Of a DNA stretch of 35,202 nucleotides, positions 24,664 to 33,827 are shown in pieces. The notes under the pieces are model-generated. The model was not told where the DNA came from and searched no databases. It was given only the letters and a program-made list of their open reading frames with translations. This DNA is from JAUWVG01 sp964633715. GTDB taxonomy: Bacteria; Acidobacteriota; Aminicenantia; Aminicenantales; Aminicenantaceae. How positions within the stretch are numbered: position 1 is the first letter of the stretch; each line of letters opens with the position of its first letter. The stretch is taken from the NCBI GenBank assembly GCA_964633715.1, contig CAZWHQ010000045.1, forward strand, positions 1 through 35,202, written 5' to 3'. The position numbers were made by a program, and so were the translations under genes.

Positions 24664-25888
24664 GGATTATTCAAACAAAATGTATTTTGGACCTTACGGC
24701 GGACAATATGTTCCCGAGATGCTGATCTCTGCACTCGATGAGCTCGAAATGGCCTATGAACGGCTGAGTCAGGAAACAGAATTCCAAGCAGAGCTGAGAA
24801 GTCATTTGACACATTACGCCGGCCGGCCAACGCCTCTGTATTTTGCTGAGAACCTCACAAAAAAAACAGGGGGGAGCAAAATTTACTTAAAACTGGAGGG
24901 GTTGGCCCATACAGGTGCACACAAAATAAACAATGTTTTAGGCCAAGCGATGCTGGCAAAAAAAATGGGAAAATCCGGTCTTGTGGCTGAAACAGGCGCC
25001 GGACAGCATGGACTTGCGACAGCCACGGTCGCCGCCAAGTTTGGACTTACGTGTAAAATTTTTATGGGCGAAAAGGATATCAAACGTCAGTACCCCAATG
25101 TTTATGCCATGAGGTTGTTAGGAGCAGAAGTGGTTCCAGTGGAGTTCGGAACCAAAACCCTCAAGGATGCCGTAAATGGGGCTCTGAAATACTGGATTGA
25201 ACATCTGGCAGACACACATTATCTATTAGGATCCGCCCTGGGTCCTTTCCCCTATCCGATAATCGTGAGAAACTTTCAATCTGTCATCGGGAGAGAGGTA
25301 AAAGAACAGATCAAGAGAGCAGAAAACCGGCTGCCCGACACACTTGTTGCATGTGTAGGAGGCGGCTCAAATGCGATCGGATTGTTTTCCCCTTTCCTTG
25401 GAGAAGAAAAAATCCAGTTTTATGGTGTGGAAGCCGGTGGAACCGGTCCAGGACCGGGATTCCATGCCCGTAGATTCAGCCAGCATTCCAAACCGGGAAT
25501 TGCACAGGGTTACAAATCCTATTTTATCCAGGATGAAGACGGACAAATTTCACCCACTCATTCCGTCAGTGCAGGCCTGGATTATGCGGGAATTGGTCCT
25601 GAACTTGCGTACCTTCATGATATCAAGCGGATCCACTTTGACAGCGTCACTGACGATGAAGCCATCCAGGCCTTCACAATACTGACAAAAACAGAAGGAA
25701 TTATGCCTGCTCTTGAATCGGCACATGCAGTGGCCTTTGCACTCAAGCTTGCCTCAAAGCTTCCTAAAGATAATCTCATGGTCGTCAATATTTCAGGCAG
25801 GGGCGACAAGGATCTTTTCATCACCGCAAAAGAACTCGATTTGAAAAATTGGATCGATTTTCTCAAAAATGAGGCAGCAGATGACTAA
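24653..25888 (+). CDS. trpB: Tryptophan synthase beta subunit
   Basis: The 411-residue PLP enzyme condenses indole with serine. FGPYGGQYVPE near 12, the PLP lysine in HTGAHKINN near 92, GAGQHGLATA, the GGGSNAIG phosphate loop near 238 and SAGLDYAGIGPE near 308 identify the standard TrpB1 form. It overlaps trpF upstream and trpA downstream (trpA begins 8 nt before its stop), consistent with assembly of the alpha-beta complex. Confidence 0.96.
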   Translation: MSNKDYSNKMYFGPYGGQYVPEMLISALDELEMAYERLSQETEFQAELRSHLTHYAGRPTPLYFAENLTKKTGGSKIYLKLEGLAHTGAHKINNVLGQAMLAKKMGKSGLVAETGAGQHGLATATVAAKFGLTCKIFMGEKDIKRQYPNVYAMRLLGAEVVPVEFGTKTLKDAVNGALKYWIEHLADTHYLLGSALGPFPYPIIVRNFQSVIGREVKEQIKRAENRLPDTLVACVGGGSNAIGLFSPFLGEEKIQFYGVEAGGTGPGPGFHARRFSQHSKPGIAQGYKSYFIQDEDGQISPTHSVSAGLDYAGIGPELAYLHDIKRIHFDSVTDDEAIQAFTILTKTEGIMPALESAHAVAFALKLASKLPKDNLMVVNISGRGDKDLFITAKELDLKNWIDFLKNEAADD

Positions 25889-26645
25889 TCGAATCGACAA
25901 GATTTTTTCCAATGCAAAGAATCTCAAGATCATAACTCATGTCGTTGCAGGATACCCGGATATAAAAACCAGCAAAAGAATAATTCAAACTATGGCTGAC
26001 AATGGTGTCTCTTTGATCGAAATTCAGATCCCATTTTCAGATCCTCTTGCCGATGGACCCACAATAACGCGGGCAAACCAGCACACTCTTGATCTGGGTG
26101 TCAAAGTTGAGGATTGTTTTCATCTGGCAGAGGAGATGAGCGTCCGCGTTGATGTTCCCCTTCTCTTTATGACCTATGCAAATATTGCCTATCAGATGGG
26201 ACTTGAACGGTTTGTGACAAAAAGTGCAGAGGCCGGAATTAGCGGATTAATTTTGCCCGACATCCCATTTGATGAAACACACATGAACTATCTGGATATC
26301 ACCCGTAAACAATCCCTCCATCCCATTTTGGTTGTGTCTCCCGATGTTAAAACAAACAGGCTTAAAACTATCTCAAAAAGGGCAAGTGGATTTATCTACA
26401 CAACTTTAAAAGTGGGAATAACAGGCGCACAAAAAAAAATCGATCCATCAGGACTCATGTTTATCGATACCATCCGAAAAGCCAGTAAACTGCCGGTGGC
26501 TGCCGGTTTTGGAATTTCCTCAAAGGAACACATCAATCAGTTGAGAGGAAAAGTGGATGCGGCTGTCATCGGAAGCCATTTGATCGAGTTGTTCCACAAG
26601 GGCGGTATCGAGAAAATCGCAGGTTTTTTAAAACAATTGGTGTGA
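25881..26645 (+). CDS. trpA: Tryptophan synthase alpha subunit
   Basis: The 254-residue TIM barrel cleaves indole-3-glycerol phosphate to indole. IEIQIPFSDPLADGPTI near 46-62 contains both catalytic residues (Glu and the Asp of LADGP). LPDIPFDE and the phosphate-binding GFGISS near 214 follow. ATG 25881 has GAGG 6 nt upstream and is preferred to ATG 25869. It is the last gene of the trp operon and ends 51 bp from the convergent tyrA. I see no strong terminator in that gap. Confidence 0.95.
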   Translation: MTNRIDKIFSNAKNLKIITHVVAGYPDIKTSKRIIQTMADNGVSLIEIQIPFSDPLADGPTITRANQHTLDLGVKVEDCFHLAEEMSVRVDVPLLFMTYANIAYQMGLERFVTKSAEAGISGLILPDIPFDETHMNYLDITRKQSLHPILVVSPDVKTNRLKTISKRASGFIYTTLKVGITGAQKKIDPSGLMFIDTIRKASKLPVAAGFGISSKEHINQLRGKVDAAVIGSHLIELFHKGGIEKIAGFLKQLV

Positions 26646-26695
26646 TATCTTCTTAAGGTTGAATCCAATTCTAACGACAGAGGGCCGGACTTAAC

Positions 26696-27493
26696 CTATC
26701 CGTTAAAAATCTGTTTTTCACCCGTGATATTTTTTCTGAGGCGATTGAAAAATTCCTTTGCTTCATCAAAATCCCGCTGCTGGATAACATGCTTAAGAAA
26801 TTCTAATTTGTTGGTGACTTTCTCTAGCTGGGAAAATGAATAAGAATTGAATAGAATTTCAGCCAGCAGAGTATCATCCTCTGATAAGAGTCCCTGCGCA
26901 ATTTCATAGTGTTTCCTAAAAGTAGTCCCTGGTACAGTCGACGAATTCATGTTTGCAGCGAAGACAAGAGATGATGCAAAAGGGAGAGTTAGAGAATATG
27001 AAATCAGTTGGTCATGCTCGTCAAATGAGTTTTCGAAAATCCGAAGTCCCAATTCCCTAAAAAAGCCCCGGAAAAACAGAGCCCCTTCAAGACATGATTC
27101 TCGAATTATAATGACATTTTCTTCCGCAAGTTTTTCGATATTAGAAAAAGTCGGGCCGAACATAGGATGGATAGAAGCAAAACGGAAGGTACAGCTATTG
27201 TAATATTCACTAATTTTTCCTTTCACTGACATGACATCGGTGATAATGCATTTCTCCGGGAGATACAAAGCAGCAGATTCAAAAGCGCGTATCGTATTTT
27301 GTATGTTTACAGCATTGATGAGAAGCTCAGGTTGGAAATCCTTGATTTCAGATATCTCGCTAAATGCCGAAACTCCTAAAATCAATTTTGGCCGTTCAAT
27401 TTTTTCATCGTAAATTCCAATTTCATGTTTCTCTTTTAAGTGAGTGGCAAACCATGTACCCATGTTTCCAGCACCCAAAATTGCGATTCTCAT
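26696..27493 (-). CDS. tyrA: Prephenate dehydrogenase
   Basis: The 265-residue protein has an N-terminal Rossmann fold (GAGNMG at 7-12; YDE at the end of the second strand suggests NAD preference). The HPMFGP motif near 109-114 carries the TyrA catalytic His. It oxidatively decarboxylates prephenate to 4-hydroxyphenylpyruvate for Tyr synthesis. There is no fused chorismate mutase or ACT domain; the mutase is encoded by the adjacent overlapping gene. It is last in the aro operon (ATGA overlap) and converges on trpA. Confidence 0.87.
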   Translation of the reverse strand: MRIAILGAGNMGTWFATHLKEKHEIGIYDEKIERPKLILGVSAFSEISEIKDFQPELLINAVNIQNTIRAFESAALYLPEKCIITDVMSVKGKISEYYNSCTFRFASIHPMFGPTFSNIEKLAEENVIIIRESCLEGALFFRGFFRELGLRIFENSFDEHDQLISYSLTLPFASSLVFAANMNSSTVPGTTFRKHYEIAQGLLSEDDTLLAEILFNSYSFSQLEKVTNKLEFLKHVIQQRDFDEAKEFFNRLRKNITGEKQIFNG

Positions 27494-27750
27494 TGTTCCT
27501 CCCCACCTTGAAGTCTGTTACTCTCTTTTATGATTTCAGAAAATATCCTCTCAGCAAAATCAGATTCGATAAGAGGATGTCGCATGGAGTATTTTCTGAT
27601 TCTTTCTAAGATCTGCGTCTCACGCTGCCCATCTGAGATTTGCAGCTTAAATCTCCTTGTGTGCAAGGCAAGTTCCATGCGCTCATTCAATTTTTCTAAT
27701 ATCTCCCTATCTATAAAATCAATTTTTTCCCTTATTTTCGACAAGCTCAT
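27490..27750 (-). CDS. aroQ: Stand-alone chorismate mutase (AroQ class)
   Basis: The 86-residue all-helical protein matches the AroQ fold. R7, R24 and K35 line up with E. coli chorismate mutase R11, R28 and K39, and GQRETQILERI near 41-51 supplies the next active-site Arg/Glu. It rearranges chorismate to prephenate. It is not fused to a dehydratase, a dehydrogenase or DAHP synthase. It overlaps aroC upstream and tyrA downstream by ATGA. In some bacteria a small free mutase associates with DAHP synthase; that is possible but untested here. Confidence 0.88.
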   Translation of the reverse strand: MSLSKIREKIDFIDREILEKLNERMELALHTRRFKLQISDGQRETQILERIRKYSMRHPLIESDFAERIFSEIIKESNRLQGGEEQ

Positions 27751-28748
27751 TTCTTTCCTCCCCAGATTCTCGGGATGGCCTGTGCCCTCAGCAGTAAGTC
27801 CACGAATACAATGGCTGCTGCTGCTTCGACTATAACCGGCATCCTCAAGGCAAAACAGGTATCATGACGGCCTTTTATGGATATCCCCTCTCTCTGTCCG
27901 GTCTGCAAGTTGATCGTTTCCTGTTTTTTCGCGATGCTTGAAGTGGGTCTAACGGCCACCCGGAATATCACCTCATTTCCGTTGGTTATACCTCCGTTTA
28001 TTCCGCCTGTATGATTGGTGCCCGTCTTGCCCTTCTTGTTGATAACGATATCGTTATACTCACTGCCTCTCATCCGGCTGCAGTCAAAACCACTACCGAA
28101 TTCGATACCTTTAATTCCCGGGATGGCAAAAACCAGATGACTGATTAGAGATTCTGCGGAATCGAAAAAAGGCTCTCCCAATCCTACCGGAAGGCCTTTG
28201 ATACGACATTCCACAATCCCACCGAGTGAATCCTTTTCTTTCATTGCATTATCGATGATTCCATCGAAATCTCTCGAGCCCCCGATTTCCAATATGTTCG
28301 AATTGATCCCTGCAGGCACAATCAATTTTTTTGCAATGACTCCTGCAGTTACCAAGGCAAGCGTCAGGCGGCCTGAGAAATGGCCCCCTCCCCTTGAATC
28401 ATGAAACCCGCCGTGCTTATGGCGGCTCACAAAATCTACATGACCAGGCCGGGGAAGTGTTTGGAAAGGGAGATAATCATGTGGCCGAATATTTTTGTTT
28501 GCAAAAAAAATGGCAATCGGAGCCCCAGTGGTTCTATAGTTGAATATTCCGCTCTTAATCATCGGACTATCTGTTTCCCTTCGTGGAGTGCTTCCCTTTT
28601 TTTTCGCATTTCTTCTCGTCAGGTCTTTTGTGAATTCCTCTCTTTTAAGGGGAACTCCTGCCGGGCACCCATCGATTACAACTCCTATTTCGTCCCCATG
28701 TGATTCCCCAAAAAGAGAAATATGAAATAATTGTCCAAAACTGTTCAT
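27747..28748 (-). CDS. aroC: Chorismate synthase
   Basis: The 333-residue FMN-dependent enzyme makes chorismate from EPSP. It opens with NSFGQLFHISLFGESHGDEIG, contains RPGHVDFVSRHKHGGFHDSRGGGHFSGRLT near 100-130 and GGINGGITNGNEV near 248, and ends with a VEAAAAIVFVD block. It is a little shorter than E. coli AroC (361). Start and stop overlap the neighbouring aroA and chorismate mutase genes by 4 nt each. Confidence 0.95.
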   Translation of the reverse strand: MNSFGQLFHISLFGESHGDEIGVVIDGCPAGVPLKREEFTKDLTRRNAKKKGSTPRRETDSPMIKSGIFNYRTTGAPIAIFFANKNIRPHDYLPFQTLPRPGHVDFVSRHKHGGFHDSRGGGHFSGRLTLALVTAGVIAKKLIVPAGINSNILEIGGSRDFDGIIDNAMKEKDSLGGIVECRIKGLPVGLGEPFFDSAESLISHLVFAIPGIKGIEFGSGFDCSRMRGSEYNDIVINKKGKTGTNHTGGINGGITNGNEVIFRVAVRPTSSIAKKQETINLQTGQREGISIKGRHDTCFALRMPVIVEAAAAIVFVDLLLRAQAIPRIWGGKK

Positions 28749-29995
28749 ATCGTTCTCCTACTGATAAAACTCAGGTCTTCAAAAAATTCTGGATATGACT
28801 TTGACACACATTTCCAGTTTTCTATAACAACTCCCTTCAGAGACTTGGTTCCTGCCACAGCAGCTGCCATGGCGATACGGTGATCTCCATGGGAATTGAT
28901 TTCGCCCCCTTCAAGAGGACTGCCTTCTATAATCATTTTTCCATTCTCAATTTCTATCCTTGCCCCAATTTTTCTAAATTCACTTAAAAGTGAATCAGCC
29001 CTGTTGCATTCCTTAAAAAGAAGACGCTCAATACCATGGATTACAGAACGGCCCTGACAAGAACAAGCCAGTGCAACAAGGGGAGGGAATAGATCCGGGC
29101 AATCGTTAGCATCGAATTGAAAGGCATTCAAACAATTCTGCTCCACAGTCATGAAATTGTCCTGGGTGTGAATTTTTGCCCCGGCAAGCTCTAAGGCTTC
29201 GATGATCTTCTTATCCGCCTGGAGAGTTTGCATGGGAAGATTTTGAATCACAACTTTTCCACCGATCGCACCCGCTACAAGAAAAAAAGAGGAACCAGAC
29301 CAGTCTCCTTCTACAGAATAGGTCGTATTCAGATATCGCTGTGATCCATTGATATAGAATCGACTAAAATCTTTTTCAAAATCGATGACAATTCCAAAAT
29401 TCGACAACAAGGAAAGAGTCATGGCTATGTATGGTGCACTTTTCAGATCATGGACAACGATCTCAGAATCTTTCTCGCACAAGGGAAGGGTCATCAAAAG
29501 GCCTGTTAAGAACTGTGAGCTAATAGAACCTGAAACATGGACTTTTCCACCGCTTAGAGGTCCTTTCACTTCGACTGGAGGCCAGCCATTGTTTGTCCGA
29601 ATAAAACATCCTAGCTCACTAAGGGAGCCTTCAAGCATTCCCATCGGCCGTAAAAGAAGAGACTCTTTTCCCTCTAGTATAATTGAGTCCTTAAACAAGG
29701 CGGCGATTGGTGTAAACATTCGCATACAAAGTCCTGACTCCCCGCAATCCAAAGAAGCCTTTCCATTTGGTCCTGTTCCTCCAATGAGTTTTAGTTCTTG
29801 ATTTTTATTTTTCACTTTTGCACCGAGGGCTTCAACAATGCAAATCGAAGCTAAAGCATCTTCACAAAAAGAAGGATTTAGGATTTGTGTTTCTCCATCA
29901 CTTAAAAGCCCAGCGGCAGTGGCTCTGATCATCATACTTTTTGATGGCGGAGCTTTAATTTTCCCTTCAACTTCCGATGGTCTAATCCATTTCAT
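28745..29995 (-). CDS. aroA: 5-enolpyruvylshikimate-3-phosphate synthase
   Basis: The 416-residue protein transfers enolpyruvate from PEP to shikimate 3-phosphate. APPSKSMMIRA at 15-25 carries the substrate-binding Lys, Ser and Arg. LDCGESGLCMRMF near 92 replaces the usual GNAGTAMRPL loop, GSISSQFLTGLL near 155 binds shikimate phosphate, and HGDHRIAMA lies near 370. The ESG loop resembles EPSP synthases with a divergent PEP loop. ATG 29995 follows AGGAGA by 6 nt, so the upstream in-frame start was dropped. It overlaps aroEK by 14 nt. Confidence 0.93.
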   Translation of the reverse strand: MKWIRPSEVEGKIKAPPSKSMMIRATAAGLLSDGETQILNPSFCEDALASICIVEALGAKVKNKNQELKLIGGTGPNGKASLDCGESGLCMRMFTPIAALFKDSIILEGKESLLLRPMGMLEGSLSELGCFIRTNNGWPPVEVKGPLSGGKVHVSGSISSQFLTGLLMTLPLCEKDSEIVVHDLKSAPYIAMTLSLLSNFGIVIDFEKDFSRFYINGSQRYLNTTYSVEGDWSGSSFFLVAGAIGGKVVIQNLPMQTLQADKKIIEALELAGAKIHTQDNFMTVEQNCLNAFQFDANDCPDLFPPLVALACSCQGRSVIHGIERLLFKECNRADSLLSEFRKIGARIEIENGKMIIEGSPLEGGEINSHGDHRIAMAAAVAGTKSLKGVVIENWKCVSKSYPEFFEDLSFISRRTI

Positions 29996-31292
29996 CTTTA
30001 ATTCTCCTGACAACATCCTTTTGTGTTCCCTGTTCTGTATTAATCACAAGATCCGCCAGCTCGGCATAGAAAGGCTTCCGCGCAGCCAAAAGGTTCTCTA
30101 CTTTTTTTTTGGGATCAGATGATTTGAGAAGCGGCCTGGTGTCAAGATTGATCCGATTTATCACGGAACGAACAGATGCCCAAAGCCAGACGACTTGGCA
30201 GTTTTCCCGAACAACAGCACAATTTCTTTCATCCACAACGGCTCCTCCTCCTAAGGAGACAACCATGGGAAGGGACTCTTTGAATGTTTTCTGTATCACT
30301 GATGTTTCCAATTCGCGAAAAGCTTTTTCCCCATGGAGCTTAAAAATTTCCGGAATTATCTGTCCCGATTGCTTCTCGATTGCGTGATCGGTATCTACAA
30401 ATTCATAATCCATTCCTTCTGCCAAAAGTCGGCCTACTGCTGTTTTGCCCACACCCATAAAACCGATTAAAGCAATATGCGGCTTTTGAAGCACTTTCCT
30501 TGTTCTGAAAATCGAGTGTATATCCTTTTGTATCTTTTCCGGAATCCTTAACCCAGTGAAAAAACGGAAGGCTGGAACAGCCTGGAAAAAAAGCCAATCC
30601 AATCCGCTGACCTTCCTGAGTCCATTTTCCTCCTTTTTTATTTCTTGTCCAGAATGGCTATTTTTGTAATTGGCCTCCATAAAAATTAAATTTTTTCGGA
30701 TAATTGATACCTCCAATTCACGTAATGGTACTGGGATACAAGAGATCAGAAGATCAGTCTCTTCAATGTGTCTGGACAAAGTTTTAAGCGGGGCGTATTC
30801 GCAATCCAAACTGAAAGCAAGAGTTCTTGCTTTATCGATAGTTCGATTCAAAATGGTGATTTTTCTTGCTTTTGACATCTTCATACCATATGCCGCTGCC
30901 CAAGCCGCACCTCCTGCTCCTAATATGACAACTTTGCTGCCTATAGGATTAATGTCATTGAATTTCAAGGCTTGGATTACGCCTTTATAATCTGTATTAT
31001 AACCACGCCATCGGTTTTGCCTGAGAACAGTAGTATTGACAGCATTGATCTTATCTGTATGGCTATCGATCCAATCCAATTGATTGACCATACTTACTTT
31101 CAATGGTGAGGTGATATTCATCCCAGAAAGTTTGATTGCATTAGCTGTTTGCAGGGCTTCTTCGGCACTCGAAGCAGATATTCGAGTATAGGTAGCATCA
31201 ACATTTAAGGCACGAAAAAAAGATCGAAAGAGAAAGGGGCTCTGACTGTTAAGAATAGGTTTCCCGGCGACGGCGAAAATATTTTCAGACAT
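29982..31292 (-). CDS. aroEK: Fused shikimate dehydrogenase / shikimate kinase
   Basis: The 436-residue fusion performs two consecutive steps. The N-terminal AroE (about 1-262) has SQSP at 16-19, K65, the NTD motif with catalytic D101, the NADP-binding GAGGAA at 125-130 followed by NRT, and Gln237 in FFQAV. The C-terminal AroK (about 270-436) has Walker A GFMGVGKT at 277-284, VDTD at 299-302, the shikimate-binding Arg in FRELE, GGG at 348-350 and DTRPLL near 384-389. All key residues are present, so both halves look active. Most bacteria encode these separately. It overlaps aroD by 8 nt and aroA by 14 nt. Confidence 0.92.
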   Translation of the reverse strand: MSENIFAVAGKPILNSQSPFLFRSFFRALNVDATYTRISASSAEEALQTANAIKLSGMNITSPLKVSMVNQLDWIDSHTDKINAVNTTVLRQNRWRGYNTDYKGVIQALKFNDINPIGSKVVILGAGGAAWAAAYGMKMSKARKITILNRTIDKARTLAFSLDCEYAPLKTLSRHIEETDLLISCIPVPLRELEVSIIRKNLIFMEANYKNSHSGQEIKKEENGLRKVSGLDWLFFQAVPAFRFFTGLRIPEKIQKDIHSIFRTRKVLQKPHIALIGFMGVGKTAVGRLLAEGMDYEFVDTDHAIEKQSGQIIPEIFKLHGEKAFRELETSVIQKTFKESLPMVVSLGGGAVVDERNCAVVRENCQVVWLWASVRSVINRINLDTRPLLKSSDPKKKVENLLAARKPFYAELADLVINTEQGTQKDVVRRIKDEMD

Positions 31293-31923
31293 CTTCTATT
31301 CTCATCAAGATTTGTTCCAACTGTGTTTTTGAAATTTGTCCCTCTGCAGTTTCTTCTCCCTCTTCGAGTGAGGCATATGTGAATCGGCTGCCAAGAGAAG
31401 GTCCAACGATTCTAGTGATTTTTCCTATAGAACCCATCCCGCATACCACAAGGGGCCGGGGATCACTGAGGAGACCAAGAATCTGTGCATTATCCCTTTT
31501 AGAACGAACCTGACAGGCGATTTTAGCGATGTCTGCCCCAGATTCGAAACACCAAGACACAATTTTATCAAGTTCAGCTCTATCCGGTGTCCTCGAAAAG
31601 TTATGATAAGAAACAATGACCTTACATCCCTGTCTCCGGGATTCTTGAACCAGAGCATCTTTAAAAACATCATCACTTTCGACTTCAATATCCACATATG
31701 CAGCTCCAGCCTTTACTGCGGTTAACAATAGAGTTTTTCTATCCATATCTTTCCGGAGTCCAGGCCGGCAGGTGGCAATCAAATTCAGATGTTGAGAAAA
31801 CATATCTCGAACACTCGCCATATCAACAGTCATGCTATCCAGCCGAATTTCTGCAAACTCAATTTTCTTCAATATTCGAAGAAGTTTTTCAGGATTTGTC
31901 TCTTTCAGACTCACACAGATCAT
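31285..31923 (-). CDS. aroD: 3-dehydroquinate dehydratase, type I
   Basis: The 212-residue class I aldolase-like enzyme has EIRLD at 25-29, VSYHNF with catalytic His107, and AKIACQ with the Schiff-base Lys134, plus a late CGMGSIGKITR block. ATG 31923 with GGAGGAG upstream was chosen; the open frame upstream to 32004 only overlaps the aroB tail. The start still overlaps aroB by 35 nt, an unusually long overlap. Confidence 0.93.
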   Translation of the reverse strand: MICVSLKETNPEKLLRILKKIEFAEIRLDSMTVDMASVRDMFSQHLNLIATCRPGLRKDMDRKTLLLTAVKAGAAYVDIEVESDDVFKDALVQESRRQGCKVIVSYHNFSRTPDRAELDKIVSWCFESGADIAKIACQVRSKRDNAQILGLLSDPRPLVVCGMGSIGKITRIVGPSLGSRFTYASLEEGEETAEGQISKTQLEQILMRIEDV

Positions 31924-32938
31924 AAAAGTTCTCCTCCAATTCAATATAGCATAATTTTTTAATACAAGGCTTCCCGATTCCTGCAATAAGAACAAAATAA
32001 ACATTGTCTCTCTGTCGTTTTTTATCCTTCTTTATTGTGTCGAGAATCGCCGATTTTTCCTTGGGAATATTGGTGGGCAGATTGAGCTTCTTGAGCAGGA
32101 CAAGGATTCTGTTTTTTTCTTTTTTGTTTAATAAACCCATAGACTCTGAGATGTTTGAAGCGACGACTATTCCCAAGCTGACAGCCTCCCCGTGAGTAAT
32201 CCCTAATATTTTTTCAAAGGCATGTCCAAAAGTATGACCAAAGTTGAGTATTCGCCGCTGATCTTTTTCTGTTGCATCTGCCCTGACGATTTCAGATTTT
32301 ATTCTGATTGACTCCATCACCGCCATTTCAACCACATCAGGCTCGAGCAAACATAGACCTGATGAGTTCTTTTCAAGATAAGAAAAGAAAGAGTTGCTCC
32401 CGACTAGAGCGTGCTTGACTATCTCTGCAGCACCGGATGTAACTTCTCTTTGGGAAAGCGTCTTCAACAGATTGAAATCCAGGAGCACGTGCTCCGGCTG
32501 AGTAAATGTTCCGATAATATTCTTGTATTTCCTTAAATTCACTCCATTTTTTCCGCCAATACTTGCGTCCACTTGAGCAAGCAGGCTCGTTGGCACTAGA
32601 TTAAAGCGCAATCCCCTCATGTAAGTTGAAGCAGCAAATCCAGTGATATCGCAGACCATACCACCTCCTATTCCTGTTATCACAGTTGTCCGGTCAGCTT
32701 CAAACTCCATTAATTGTTGATAAATACGCTGAATAGTGTTTAAATTCTTTTCTTGCTCACCTGTACCTAATACAATCGTAGGAGTTTCAGTAAAAAATTT
32801 TCCATACAACCGGAATATATTAGTATCTGTGATGAACACATGATTTTTCCTTGACTGTTTTTTAATCCAGTTTTCCAGGAATTCACCTATAATGACGGTG
32901 CACTTCCCAAGAACAGAGGACAGTTCCATACTTTTCAA
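31889..32938 (-). CDS. aroB: 3-dehydroquinate synthase
   Basis: The 349-residue NAD- and zinc-dependent enzyme cyclises DAHP. GIGGGMVCDITGFAASTYMRG near 90-110, PTSLLAQVDASIGGKNGVN near 117-135, the zinc ligands in GAAEIVKH, GHTFGHAFE near 235 and HGEAV near 249 are all present. Its ATG overlaps the aroF stop (ATGA); ATG three codons further in is an alternative. Its C-terminal coding end overlaps aroD. Confidence 0.95.
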   Translation of the reverse strand: MKSMELSSVLGKCTVIIGEFLENWIKKQSRKNHVFITDTNIFRLYGKFFTETPTIVLGTGEQEKNLNTIQRIYQQLMEFEADRTTVITGIGGGMVCDITGFAASTYMRGLRFNLVPTSLLAQVDASIGGKNGVNLRKYKNIIGTFTQPEHVLLDFNLLKTLSQREVTSGAAEIVKHALVGSNSFFSYLEKNSSGLCLLEPDVVEMAVMESIRIKSEIVRADATEKDQRRILNFGHTFGHAFEKILGITHGEAVSLGIVVASNISESMGLLNKKEKNRILVLLKKLNLPTNIPKEKSAILDTIKKDKKRQRDNVYFVLIAGIGKPCIKKLCYIELEENFYDLCESERDKS

Positions 32939-33747
32939 TTCTGTTTCTCCATAAAATTGTGTAAATCGAAGATCTTTTTTGCTATGCCAGAAAAGAATTC
33001 CGGAGTCATTGCTTGGTCTTTGTCGCTAAGAGCATTTTCAGGATTATTGTGGACCTCCACAATCAATCCATCTGCTCCTGAAGCCACGGCAGCCAAACTC
33101 ATGGAAGGAATTAGACTAACTCTGCCGGTGGCATGGGTGGGATCAACGATTATGGGCAAATGAGAGAGTTCTTTAATTGACGGCACAGCACTGAGATCAA
33201 GGGTGTTTCGGGAGTATGTTTCAAAAGTCCTTATACCTCTTTCACAGAGAATCACGTTGGGATTTCCTTCTTTCAATATGTACTCTGCGCAGCTAAGCCA
33301 TTCCAATATAGTTGAGTACATCCCTCTCTTAAGGAGGACTGGGTTTTTTACATGGCCGACTTCTTTGAGAAGGGAAAAATTTTGCATATTTCTGGCACCA
33401 ACTTGAAGAACATCGACATAATTACACATCCAAGAGACATCACGGGGATCAAGAACTTCTGATACAACAGGCATACCAATCTGTTCTTGAGCTTTTTTTA
33501 GGATCTTGAGACCTTTTAATCCAAGGCCCTGAAACGAATAGGGAGAAGTCCTCGGTTTGAAAGCCCCTCCGCGGAGCATGTTTGCCCCAGCTTTCTTCAC
33601 TGCTGCAGCAATTTTCATTAGCTGTTCTTCACTTTCAACACTACATGGTCCAGCAATCAACACAAAATCCTGGCCCACATGCACATCACCAACCTGAATA
33701 ATGGTTTTTTTGTTTTTTCCTAAAGTTACTAGCTTAATATCATTCAT
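32935..33747 (-). CDS. aroF: DAHP synthase, type I-beta, catalytic core only
   Basis: The 270-residue TIM barrel commits PEP and erythrose 4-phosphate to the shikimate pathway. IAGPCSVESE near 28, RGGAFKPRTSPYSFQGLG near 54, LQVGARNMQN, LLKRGM and DPTHATGR are diagnostic. Only about 25 residues precede the core, so the N-terminal regulatory ferredoxin-like or mutase domains of other I-beta enzymes are missing and classical feedback control may be absent. ATG 33747 has GAGG 8 nt upstream. It is the first enzyme gene of the aro operon, behind a Tyr/Trp-rich leader peptide. Confidence 0.94.
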   Translation of the reverse strand: MNDIKLVTLGKNKKTIIQVGDVHVGQDFVLIAGPCSVESEEQLMKIAAAVKKAGANMLRGGAFKPRTSPYSFQGLGLKGLKILKKAQEQIGMPVVSEVLDPRDVSWMCNYVDVLQVGARNMQNFSLLKEVGHVKNPVLLKRGMYSTILEWLSCAEYILKEGNPNVILCERGIRTFETYSRNTLDLSAVPSIKELSHLPIIVDPTHATGRVSLIPSMSLAAVASGADGLIVEVHNNPENALSDKDQAMTPEFFSGIAKKIFDLHNFMEKQN

Positions 33748-33781
33748 TTCAAACACCTCTTTTCATAATGGAGAGAAATTT

Positions 33782-33799
33782 AAACAAGTAGACTTGTTT
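33782..33799 (-). terminator. AT-rich hairpin between leader peptide and aroF
   Basis: On the minus strand, AAACAAG and CTTGTTT form a 7-bp stem with a TCTA loop, followed by TTTAAATTTCTCT, between the leader-peptide stop and aroF. It could be the regulated terminator of an attenuator. The stem is weak and the T-run is broken, so the call is tentative. Confidence 0.4.
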
Positions 33800-33827
33800 T
33801 TAGTGAGAGAGAAATTTTTTGGGGGTA

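Noticed and set aside
19789..26655. The 14-mer GTGTGATATCTTCT occurring near 19789 and at the trpA end
   Set aside because: A shared 14-mer is expected by chance in a window of this size, and no longer similarity surrounds it.
26646..26695. Possible bidirectional terminator between trpA and tyrA
   Set aside because: Only a 5-6-bp pairing with a long loop (AAGGTT/AACCTA) is visible and there is no T-run, so no terminator was called.
31924..32004. Upstream extension of aroD
   Set aside because: It overlaps the aroB coding end; ATG 31923 has a strong ribosome-binding site and starts the conserved barrel strand.
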